The notes beneath the pieces were generated by a model that did not search any database, was not told the origin of the DNA, and was given only the letters and a program-made list of their open reading frames with translations. Both the position numbers and the translations under genes were made by a program. From Ignatzschineria sp. (GTDB lineage: Bacteria > Pseudomonadota > Gammaproteobacteria > Cardiobacteriales > Wohlfahrtiimonadaceae), in NCBI GenBank assembly GCA_030151245.1, contig JASLEF010000097.1, positions 1 through 18,502 on the forward strand: a stretch of DNA of 18,502 bases, written 5' to 3'. Below are positions 1 through 6,152 of this stretch, in pieces (the first letter of the stretch is position 1; every line of letters starts with the position of its first letter).

Positions 1-1
1 T

Positions 2-73
2 TGGCATCAACATTTAGATCGATGGACACAGCCCGGACGAAATGTGGCTATTAGCGTGAAAATTAACATTTAA
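2..73 (+). CDS. C-terminal end of a probable TonB-dependent outer-membrane receptor (5' part outside window)
   Basis: Frame 2 is open from the window edge to a TAA at 71-73 and encodes 23 residues ending TQPGRNVAISVKINI. An aromatic or acidic stretch followed by TQPGRN and an alternating hydrophobic final strand is the usual ending of TonB-dependent receptors, where the last beta strand closes the outer-membrane barrel and is read by the BAM machinery. The terminal residue is Ile rather than the commoner Phe or Trp, which is a mild departure. Only the tail is visible, so the substrate (heme, siderophore or other) cannot be told. The stop codon lies inside the first of the A+T-rich heptamers that lead into the large repeat array. 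The call rests on family recognition of the tail alone. Confidence 0.55.
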   Translation, partial: WHQHLDRWTQPGRNVAISVKINI

Positions 74-116
74 TATTTAATGCGAAATATTTAAGAACTA
101 GGGACTCAGGAGTAAG

Positions 117-235
117 AACCCAGAACCCAGAACCCAGAACCAAGAACTAAGAACCAGGAACTAAGGACTAAGGACTAAGGGCTAAGGACTAAGGGCTAAG
201 GACTAAGGGCCAGGAACTCAGGACTAAGGGTTAGG
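117..235. repeat. First copy of a long internal duplication in the heptamer array (units 4-20)
   Basis: Seventeen units, from three aacccag to ggttagg, recur in nearly the same order at 425-536. This copy has two extra units (ggctaag, gactaag) in its middle and one fewer aaccaag near its start. The shared order includes the rare units aaccagg, ggccagg and ggttagg, each of which occurs only in these two segments. That points to a block duplication followed by whole-unit gain or loss, rather than independent drift. Confidence 0.9.
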
Positions 236-424
236 AGCTAAGAACTCAGAACCGAGAACCGAGAACCGAGAACCGAGAACTGAGAACTGAGAACTCAGAA
301 CCGAGAACTCAGAACCAAGAACCGAGAACCAAGAACTCAGAACTGAGAACCAAGAACCCAGAACTGAGAACCGAGAACCCAGAACCAAGAACCCAGAACC
401 AAGAACCAAGAACCAAGAACTAAG

Positions 425-536
425 AACCCAGAACCCAGAACCCAGAACCAAGAACCAAGAACTAAGAACCAGGAACTAAGGACTAAGGACTAAGGGCTAA
501 GGACTAAGGGCCAGGAACTCAGGACTAAGGGTTAGG
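425..536. repeat. Second copy of the internal duplication (units 48-63)
   Basis: Sixteen units matching 117-235 in order, with one additional aaccaag and lacking one ggctaag-gactaag pair. All differences are whole heptamers, which is what unit-step slippage or recombination would produce. Confidence 0.9.
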
Positions 537-642
537 AACCGAGAACTCAGAACTCAGCATGAACCGTAGTAATAGTTAATGTCAGAATGGTTATTCTATT
601 TTGTAAAAGTCTTGGGTCATTAATGGGATAAATGTTTTTTCC

Positions 643-680
643 AGAGGGGATGGGGTTTTAAAACTTCTCATCCCTCTTTT
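643..680 (+). terminator. Probable rho-independent terminator downstream of the receptor gene and array
   Basis: AGAGGGGATG at 643-652 pairs with CATCCCTCT at 669-677 with one bulged G, followed by TTTT. The inner loop holds TTTTAAAA. It is the first terminator-like structure I can see after the receptor stop at 73. If it is the receptor's terminator, the whole heptamer array lies in that transcript's 3' untranslated region. The U-tract is short, so confidence is moderate. Confidence 0.5.
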
Positions 681-716
681 GATGAGTGCTGTTAAGTTAA
701 TAAAAAATTCGTTATT

Positions 717-751
717 GTAGTGAGTAGTGACTAGCCACTAGCCACTAGTGA
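717..751. repeat. Second heptamer array, five units (GTAGTGA / CTAGCCA type)
   Basis: Five in-register 7-mers: gtagtga, gtagtga, ctagcca, ctagcca, ctagtga. The unit sequence is unrelated to the main array but the period is the same. It ends about 20 bases before the ribosome binding site of the flavin reductase gene, so it probably lies in that gene's promoter or leader. The run contains the perfect palindrome CACTAGTG. Confidence 0.85.
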
Positions 752-784
752 GTTATATCTTTATTGTTATAAGGGAGAATCATC

Positions 785-1339
785 ATGATAAAAGTCTTAT
801 GTGTTATCGGTTCTATTCGAAAAGATTCGATTAACCGGAAGTTAGCGGTGGCACTCTCAAAACTATTTCGTTCAGATTATGAGGTCTCGTTTGCGGACCT
901 TAAAGATCTACCACTCTATAATCAAGATTTTGAGGAAGCGTTGCCGGCATCGGTGGTGGCATTTAAAGCGCAAGTTGCTGCGGCAGATGCGGTCTTATTT
1001 GTAACGCCGGAATATAATCGTTCAATACCAGGGGTTTTAAAAAATGCCCTAGATATTGGTTCTCGTCCTTATGGCACCAGTGTATGGGATGGTAAACCGG
1101 CGGCAGTGATCGGGACGAGTACAGGGGCCATTGGTACGGCACTTGCTCAGCATCATCTTCGTCAAGTTCTTGCTTCTGTTAATATGCCAACAATGGTGCA
1201 GCCTGAAGCATATGTTCGCTATCATGATGATCTGCTCAATGCCGAGGGTGATATTGTTGAGGCGCGTACTCAACAACATCTTCAGAAGTGGGTGGATGCC
1301 TTTGAAGCGTGGATTCAGACAATACGGGCAAAACCATAA
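785..1339 (+). CDS. NADPH-dependent FMN reductase / quinone reductase (ChrR-type flavodoxin fold)
   Basis: A 184-residue flavoprotein of the NADPH-dependent FMN reductase family, which uses NAD(P)H to reduce bound flavin and then quinones, chromate or other acceptors in the cytoplasm. The N-terminal phosphate-binding loop of the flavodoxin-like fold is visible as GSIRKDSIN (residues 9-17). The family signature PEYNRSIPGVLKNALD spans about 75-90, and a second flavin-contacting glycine/serine loop, GTSTGA, about 110-115. The length is normal for ChrR/YieF-like enzymes. The ATG is supported by AAGGGAG seven bases upstream. The next gene starts 57 bases downstream on the same strand with no terminator between, so the two are probably co-transcribed. 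The exact substrate cannot be decided from sequence; a YieF-like quinone reductase is the best guess. Confidence 0.88.
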   Translation: MIKVLCVIGSIRKDSINRKLAVALSKLFRSDYEVSFADLKDLPLYNQDFEEALPASVVAFKAQVAAADAVLFVTPEYNRSIPGVLKNALDIGSRPYGTSVWDGKPAAVIGTSTGAIGTALAQHHLRQVLASVNMPTMVQPEAYVRYHDDLLNAEGDIVEARTQQHLQKWVDAFEAWIQTIRAKP

Positions 1340-1396
1340 ACCTTTGTATGATACCTATCGTGAACTGATACAACGGGATCAAAAGAACTATTGAAT

Positions 1397-2362
1397 ATGA
1401 AGAGAAAATTAGAGACGTTAAAGCAATATGCCACACTCTTGGGAATATTATTAATGGTGATTGTCACGATGCCTATTCGGGCTGAAGATGAAGGAATGGA
1501 TCTTTCATCTTCTTTTTTATGGGAAATTCAATACAAGAATCAGGCTGTCGGGGCGCTTTTAGGGACGGTGCATATAGGGAGTGAAAAGAGTTTTGTCTCT
1601 GAGGAAGCACTCGCTCTTTTAGATCAAAGCTCTCATTTAGTAACCGAGATTCAGGTGCTATTTCCCTCTTTAAGGGAAGAGCAAATGGCTTATTCGCAAG
1701 CTGTATCTGTCGTATTTCCCCCGGTGATCGACACAATTGAGGCGCGATTTTCAGAGAAGGTGGCTCAGCGTATTCGTGAGGAGCTCAGAAAGTTGGGAAT
1801 CATCGAGCAAGCGCGGCAAGATCAATTATCAACGGAGCTTATTTTAATGCTCATGATGATGGATATTGGGGAAGGCTATCAAACGGAGTTTGGAGTCGAG
1901 AAGTTGCTCAGAAATGCCTTGATTGATCAGGAGATAGAAAATATTGCGTTAGAGGAGATTGGAGAGTCATTGCAATATTATGTTGAGGCAACAGCGCCCA
2001 TCTCTTCATGGATGATGGAAACGTGGTTGAATCATCAAGCCTTACTGCAAAGTCTTAGCCAGCAAATAGTTGAGAGCTATGAAGCTAATGATATCAAGAG
2101 ATTTGAAAGATTGATCGATAAGATGGATTCGATCTCTTTACAATCAGATGATCAGCCAGAGATGATTAATCACTACTATGACATACTCTTATATCAGCGA
2201 AACAATCAGTGGTTAGAGGCTTTGGTACCTCTGTTAAAAGCCAATGTCGAGCAGGGAGATTTTCATTTTATCGCTGTGGGAGCTCTACATCTCTTGGCCG
2301 ATCAAGGAATGATCGAGTTACTACGAGAAGCGGGTTTTGAGTTAATACCGGTGAGCTATTAA
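1397..2362 (+). CDS. Exported TraB/GumN family protein
   Basis: A 321-residue protein of the TraB/GumN (Tiki-like) family, proposed metal-dependent hydrolases whose bacterial members mostly lack a defined role. The N-terminus is a good signal peptide: basic MKRK, a hydrophobic run at about 11-26, and a likely cleavage after PIRA near residue 29, so the protein should act in the periplasm. The two family GxxH motifs are present: GTVHIG at 56-61 and GALHL near the C-terminus with His about 298. The middle is rich in acidic and Gln residues and helical. I prefer the ATG at 1397; a TTG at 1391 in frame would add two residues. No strong Shine-Dalgarno is visible for either. It ends in a double stop (TAATAA). 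No convincing terminator of its own is seen until the shared hairpin at 2548-2582. Confidence 0.82.
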   Translation: MKRKLETLKQYATLLGILLMVIVTMPIRAEDEGMDLSSSFLWEIQYKNQAVGALLGTVHIGSEKSFVSEEALALLDQSSHLVTEIQVLFPSLREEQMAYSQAVSVVFPPVIDTIEARFSEKVAQRIREELRKLGIIEQARQDQLSTELILMLMMMDIGEGYQTEFGVEKLLRNALIDQEIENIALEEIGESLQYYVEATAPISSWMMETWLNHQALLQSLSQQIVESYEANDIKRFERLIDKMDSISLQSDDQPEMINHYYDILLYQRNNQWLEALVPLLKANVEQGDFHFIAVGALHLLADQGMIELLREAGFELIPVSY

Positions 2363-2547
2363 TAAATCGAGAAGGTATTTAGGGGGAATGACGTCTAGAA
2401 GGGAGCCGTATAGAAGTGCTGACTTACTGAATTCTATTCTTGAGATCAATTGAGGAGAAAGCGGGAAGGTTTTAGTGGTGAGATATTTTGATATATTTCT
2501 TTTTATGAAGAGCGATCCTGTTTGCCATCCTCGGTATTAGGCCTCAT

Positions 2548-2582
2548 AAAAAAAGGTGAGGAGATTGAATTCCTCACCTTTT
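2548..2582. terminator. Bidirectional rho-independent terminator between converging genes
   Basis: A perfect 12-bp stem, AAAAGGTGAGGA (2551-2562) with TCCTCACCTTTT (2571-2582), and an 8-base loop. On the minus strand the stem is followed by seven T (2554-2548), ideal for ending the cysS-ybeD transcript. On the plus strand four T follow, so it may also end the TraB/GumN transcript. Confidence 0.9.
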
Positions 2583-2632
2583 GAGTCATCGCGCATATGA
2601 CATGATTTTAATGGGGGTTATTTGCCCGCTCA

Positions 2633-2908
2633 TTAAATCGCGAATAGTACTTTTTTCTCATCTTTCAAGAGTTCATAGACTTTGTCGATATGACCTTGTT
2701 CTGTCACAAATACCTCAATCGTTAGGGAGAGATATTTCCCCGTTTTACTCAAGTTTCTTTTAATGCGATCGTGATCGAGCTTAGGATCAACCTCGGTCAT
2801 TAAAGCAATGATTGTCTCTTCAAAATCATCGGTGTTTGCACCGGTCACTTTAAAGGCAAAGTGGGTTGGGAATTCAACAAGCGCTTCCCCTGTTTCTGGA
2901 TTAATCAT
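2633..2908 (-). CDS. ybeD: YbeD-like DUF493 (UPF0250) protein
   Basis: A small 91-residue protein of the DUF493 family, recognised by the EFPTHFAFKVTG start and the pattern SKTGKYLSLTIEVFVTEQGHIDKVYELL. E. coli YbeD has an ACT-like ferredoxin fold and no firmly assigned function. The start I choose is the ATG at 2908-2906, which overlaps the cysS stop as ATGA and has TTGGAG nine bases upstream. A longer frame opens at a TTG at 2923, but that TTG is part of this Shine-Dalgarno, so the extension is unlikely to be real. The overlap means translation is probably coupled to cysS. A strong terminator lies about 50 bases downstream. Confidence 0.88.
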   Translation of the reverse strand: MINPETGEALVEFPTHFAFKVTGANTDDFEETIIALMTEVDPKLDHDRIKRNLSKTGKYLSLTIEVFVTEQGHIDKVYELLKDEKKVLFAI

Positions 2909-4269
2909 GATATTTTTCTCCAAGTTGTTTTACCATCTTTATCTTCAAGGGCGATGCCAAGTGCGCTGAGTTCATCACGAATACGATCTGATTCTGCCCA
3001 ATCTTTATTGGCACGAGCTTCATTTCTAGCAAGGATCATTGCATCAATATCGATACCGAGATCATCACTATCTCCTTGAAGGAATGCTTCTGGCGATTGC
3101 TGTAATAAACCAAGGACCCCACCCAATTCTTTTAAGATGGTGTAGTAAATAGGGTCATTGGTTTTGTTATAAGCTGTCGCTGCTTCATATAATATGGAGA
3201 TGGCAAGTGGTGAATTAAAGTCATCATTCATGGCTGCGTAGAATTTATCCATTAATGGATGAGACTCAGGTAATGGCGGAATGATTTCAGGTACGGTGTT
3301 AAGCGCAGTATATAAGCGACGTAAGCCATTTCCTGCTTGGGTAATGGTTTCGTCAGAATAGTTGATATGGCTGCGATAATGCGCATTTAAAATAAAGAAA
3401 CGGAGTACTTCAGCAGGGTAGATCTCCAAAATCTCTCGAATGGTGAAGAAGTTTCCTAAAGATTTACTCATCTTCTCGTTATCGATATTGATAAAGCCAT
3501 TATGCATCCAGTAGTTTGCCATAGGATGATCGTGGCAACCTTCTGATTGGGCAATTTCACACTCATGATGTGGGAATTTTAAATCCATTCCCCCGCCGTG
3601 AATATCAAAATGAGCTCCAAGCTCTTCCGCACTCATGACCGAGCATTCAATATGCCAACCAGGGCGGCCTTTACCAAATGGAGAGTCCCAATAGGGTTCT
3701 CCCTCTTTAGCATGTTTCCAGAGGACGAAATCTAGCGGATCTTCTTTAAATTGATCCACTGCCACACGTTCCCCAGAACGAAGCTCATCAATAGATTGAT
3801 TTGATAATTTGCCGTAATCTTTAAACTCACGAACACGATAATAGACATCCCCATTAGCGGCAGGATAGGCTAAACCTTTATCGACTAAGGCCTGAATCAT
3901 CGTCAACATGCCGGCAATATGTTCAGTAGCCCGAGGTTCTTGATCAGGTTTTAAGATATTCAGTGCATCACAATCCTCATTCATCTTGTCGATGAACTCC
4001 GCAGTAAGCGCTTGAATCGTAATGCCTCGTTCATTGGCTCTAGCAATGATTTTGTCATCAATATCGGTAATATTGCGCACAAACTTCATCTGATACCCGC
4101 GGTGACGAAAGTAGCGGTTAATCATGTCAAAAGCGACTAAAGAGCGAGCATGACCAATATGACAGTAATCGTAAACGGTCATTCCACAGACATACATATT
4201 GATGTGGTTGGGGTTGATAGGAACAAAAGTTTCTTTTTTTCTTGTTAGGCTATTGTATACCTGAATCAT
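2905..4269 (-). CDS. cysS: Cysteine--tRNA ligase
   Basis: A 454-residue class I aminoacyl-tRNA synthetase that charges tRNA-Cys with cysteine in the cytoplasm. The HIGH motif is at 37-40 (CHIGHARS) and KMSKS at 266-270. The zinc site that selects cysteine is complete: Cys28, Cys209, His234 and Glu238, at the same numbers as in the E. coli enzyme (461 residues). A helical C-terminal region follows, ending in KDGKTTWRKIS. The ATG at 4269 gives the standard N-terminus MIQVYNSLTRKKE; upstream is only a weak purine-rich AGAGAG. It is the first gene of a two-gene unit with ybeD, sharing an ATGA overlap. Its upstream region is shared divergently with the Bcr/CflA exporter. Confidence 0.98.
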   Translation of the reverse strand: MIQVYNSLTRKKETFVPINPNHINMYVCGMTVYDYCHIGHARSLVAFDMINRYFRHRGYQMKFVRNITDIDDKIIARANERGITIQALTAEFIDKMNEDCDALNILKPDQEPRATEHIAGMLTMIQALVDKGLAYPAANGDVYYRVREFKDYGKLSNQSIDELRSGERVAVDQFKEDPLDFVLWKHAKEGEPYWDSPFGKGRPGWHIECSVMSAEELGAHFDIHGGGMDLKFPHHECEIAQSEGCHDHPMANYWMHNGFINIDNEKMSKSLGNFFTIREILEIYPAEVLRFFILNAHYRSHINYSDETITQAGNGLRRLYTALNTVPEIIPPLPESHPLMDKFYAAMNDDFNSPLAISILYEAATAYNKTNDPIYYTILKELGGVLGLLQQSPEAFLQGDSDDLGIDIDAMILARNEARANKDWAESDRIRDELSALGIALEDKDGKTTWRKIS

Positions 4270-4418
4270 CTCTCTATTCTCAACTCTCTATCTATTTACG
4301 GACAAATGAATCAATTATTTTAACGTATCTTAAGAGACAATGATAGAAGTGCTGAAGAATCGATTGAATTGAGTTCCCAAATGAATGATGACAGGAAGAA
4401 TAGGATTGATAGAAATTA

Positions 4419-4427
4419 TGTTATAAT
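4419..4427 (+). promoter_or_regulatory. Candidate extended -10 promoter of the Bcr/CflA gene
   Basis: TGTTATAAT is an extended -10 (TG-N-TATAAT) with a perfect hexamer. No good -35 is present at 16-18 bases, which extended -10 promoters tolerate. It would put transcription start near 4434, about 70 bases before the ATG. Confidence 0.5.
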
Positions 4428-4479
4428 TCTCATTCTCATCTGATGCAGGTCAAGAAAGTGTCAGATTTCAATCATTATC
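4420..4479 (+). promoter_or_regulatory. Two Fur-box-like sequences before the Bcr/CflA gene
   Basis: The complement of 4420-4437 reads GAGAATGAGAATTATAAC, which aligns with the GATAAT-GATAAT-ATTATC Fur pattern at roughly 13 of 18 positions and overlaps the -10. A second stretch ends with AATCATTATC at 4470-4479, identical to the last ten bases of the 19-base E. coli consensus (about 12 of 19 overall). Matches of this level occur by chance in A+T-rich DNA, so this is only a candidate for iron control. Confidence 0.3.
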
Positions 4480-4502
4480 AATAGAGTGATTATTAAAAAC
4501 AG

Positions 4503-5705
4503 ATGGCTCTTTTTACTCCTAAAAAACTTCCTAATGCGCCGCTATTAGTGATCATTATTACACTAATGGGCGCTTTTGCACCGATGTCAATAGATCTCTA
4601 TTTGCCGGCATTTTTACAAATACAAGAGGGGCTAAACACCACCGATGCCGAAGTAAAAAAGACGCTCACCCTGTTTTTAGTGGGGCTCTGTATCGGCATG
4701 ATGTTTTATGGTCCTTTATCCGATAAGTATGGCCGCCGGAATATTATCTTAATAGGGGCAACAATCTACTCATTAACGAGTATTGCGAGTACGTTTATTG
4801 CCAATATTGAGGGCTTGCAAGCCTTGCGATTAGTGCAAGCCATAGGGGCGGGGGCTTGCATGGTGGTCGGGCGAGCCGTGATTCGGGATGTGTTTAAAGG
4901 CAAACAAGTGGCTGTCATGATGTCTGTGGTACAAGTGATTATGATGATCGCGCCGCTTTTAGCGCCATTGGTGGGCGTAATGCTACTCTATCTCTTTGAT
5001 AGTTGGCGTGCGCTATTTTGGGCGTTAACATTCTTTGGTTCAATGGCATTTTTCTTAACATTTTTCTTCTTGCCGGAGACTTATAAAAAGGAAGAGCGCC
5101 CGAAAATTACTATTGGAGATACTTTTTATAATTATTTTTTAATCCTGAAAGATCGACGATCATTAGGGGCGATGTTGGGGTGTGCGCTTCCTTCCGGCAT
5201 TACCTTTGCTTATGTCACGGGCTCTTCCTATCTATATCAAGGGAAATATGGTTTAACGGAATTTGAATTTAGTATCCTCTTTGGTTTAAATATCGTAGGG
5301 GTGATTGTCAGCGCACTGTTAAATATCGTCTGTTTACGTCGATTTAATGTTTTAACATTAATTATCTTTGGATTATGTTGGATGAGTGTCTCAGGCATTA
5401 TTATGTTGGTCATTGGGGATCACTCTCTGAGTGGTTTCTTTATCTCCACGTTCCTCTTAATGTGCGTATCAGGATTTATCGGCAATAATATTGTCTCGCA
5501 GATTATCGAGCTTAACTACAATAGAGCTGGGGCAGCGATGGCACTGAATTCTTCAACACAATTTTTTGTCGGGGCGATTGCCAGCCTGATTGTCACTCAT
5601 CATCAAGAGATGTTGGTGCCGGTGATGGGGGTTTCAGGAATCTTAGCAGTGATCGCTTATGCTGCTCTCTATCAGCCTTGGAAAGAGGTGAGTAAAGAGA
5701 TTTAG
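4503..5705 (+). CDS. Bcr/CflA family multidrug efflux MFS transporter
   Basis: A 400-residue inner-membrane proton antiporter of the major facilitator superfamily, Bcr/CflA branch, which exports drugs such as bicyclomycin or small metabolites. The branch is identified by FAPMSIDLYLPA in the first membrane helix (25-36), the MFS motif A GPLSDKYGRRN (70-80) and RAVIRD (124-129) after the fourth helix. About twelve hydrophobic segments are visible, with a basic cytoplasmic loop around 194-204 between the two halves. Length is typical. The ATG lacks a recognisable Shine-Dalgarno (only ACAG precedes it), so translation may be weak or the leader may matter. It appears monocistronic. The substrate cannot be read from sequence; the Fur-like sites upstream would suit a siderophore or metal-linked role, but that is inference. 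Confidence 0.9.
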   Translation: MALFTPKKLPNAPLLVIIITLMGAFAPMSIDLYLPAFLQIQEGLNTTDAEVKKTLTLFLVGLCIGMMFYGPLSDKYGRRNIILIGATIYSLTSIASTFIANIEGLQALRLVQAIGAGACMVVGRAVIRDVFKGKQVAVMMSVVQVIMMIAPLLAPLVGVMLLYLFDSWRALFWALTFFGSMAFFLTFFFLPETYKKEERPKITIGDTFYNYFLILKDRRSLGAMLGCALPSGITFAYVTGSSYLYQGKYGLTEFEFSILFGLNIVGVIVSALLNIVCLRRFNVLTLIIFGLCWMSVSGIIMLVIGDHSLSGFFISTFLLMCVSGFIGNNIVSQIIELNYNRAGAAMALNSSTQFFVGAIASLIVTHHQEMLVPVMGVSGILAVIAYAALYQPWKEVSKEI

Positions 5706-5732
5706 CATTTAATCATCTTCCTGCTATTTGAG

Positions 5733-5757
5733 GAGAGGGATGACTTTTTTACCTCTC
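5733..5757 (+). terminator. Weak hairpin, possible terminator of the Bcr/CflA gene
   Basis: GAGAGG (5733-5738) pairs with CCTCTC (5752-5757) around a loop that contains six T. There is no clean U-tract after the stem, so this is a weak candidate placed 28 bases after the stop codon. Confidence 0.3.
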
Positions 5758-6137
5758 TCTCTTAAACTCTCCATCGATTTGTTGCTCTTCCCGCTTTACT
5801 GATCTTATTGAGATTAATGTTCATGGCTGATTAGGATCTCATCTGCGCTTTCTTAAGCGAAAAAATTGACGATTTACAATAAATCGCAAAAAACACCCTT
5901 GCTACATGTTATATCTAAAGATCGAAGAATGAGATCTTATTCATGATGTCATAGATCATCTCTACCTGAAGCATTTACGATCTATTTTAGGTAGTGATGA
6001 CTCTTAGAGGGAATCTCTCTCCCTGATGATTGGGATCTAATCTAGATTCTATGGTGTGGTTGCTAGAAATAGGATGGATCTTAATGTAGGTTGATCTATC
6101 CATTCATTAATCAATCATTCACCTGATAGAGATCTTT
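5758..6137. other. Non-coding region before adh, dense in GATC sites and palindromes
   Basis: No coding frame of any length is supported here. Ten GATC sites fall between 5801 and 6134 (5801, 5835, 5920, 5933, 5954, 5979, 6034, 6077, 6093, 6131). Short inverted repeats include CGATTT/AAATCG at 5870-5886, flanked by A-runs, and the palindrome AATCTAGATT at 6039-6048. GATCTATC (6093-6100) can pair with GATAGAGATC (6125-6134) just upstream of the adh ribosome binding site. I see no DnaA box (TTWTNCACA) and no clear -35/-10 pair. Confidence 0.6.
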
Positions 6138-6152
6138 ATGAAAGGAGCAATA

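Larger units (their letters stand above)
96..557. repeat. Tandem heptamer array, 66 units of consensus AACYNAG
   Basis: The 462 bases split into exactly 66 heptamers with no insertion or deletion. The consensus is RRCYNRG: the last base is G in every unit, the sixth is always a purine, and the fifth varies (A, C, G). I count 15 different unit spellings; the commonest are aaccaag (10), aacccag (9), gactaag (9), aaccgag (8) and aactcag (8). Four further 7-mers at 68-95 (ATTTAAT twice, GCGAAAT, ATTTAAG) are in the same register, so the phasing begins at the upstream stop codon. The array does not look coding: seven is not a multiple of three, the plus strand has many TAA in the units, and the minus-strand 75-codon frame at 224-451 is only a low-complexity readthrough. 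Short heptanucleotide repeats are known in cyanobacteria (STRR), but I recognise no named family here. Confidence 0.95.

Noticed and set aside
224..451. 75-codon minus-strand open frame inside the heptamer array (repeating VLGS-type peptide)
   Set aside because: It is a by-product of the 7-base repeat, which has few stops in this strand and frame. There is no ribosome binding site and no domain.
96..557. CRISPR array
   Set aside because: The period is 7 bases, with no spacers and no cas genes in the window.
1391..1396. TTG start for the TraB/GumN protein
   Set aside because: It adds only two residues, has no better ribosome binding site, and the ATG at 1397 gives a normal signal peptide.
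2906..2923. N-terminal extension of the ybeD-like protein from a TTG at 2923
   Set aside because: The TTG is part of the TTGGAG Shine-Dalgarno serving the ATG at 2908, and the ATGA overlap is a typical start arrangement.
5801..6134. Replication origin, suggested by the GATC cluster
   Set aside because: No DnaA boxes and no origin-type neighbours (dnaA, dnaN, gidA, mioC) are present.
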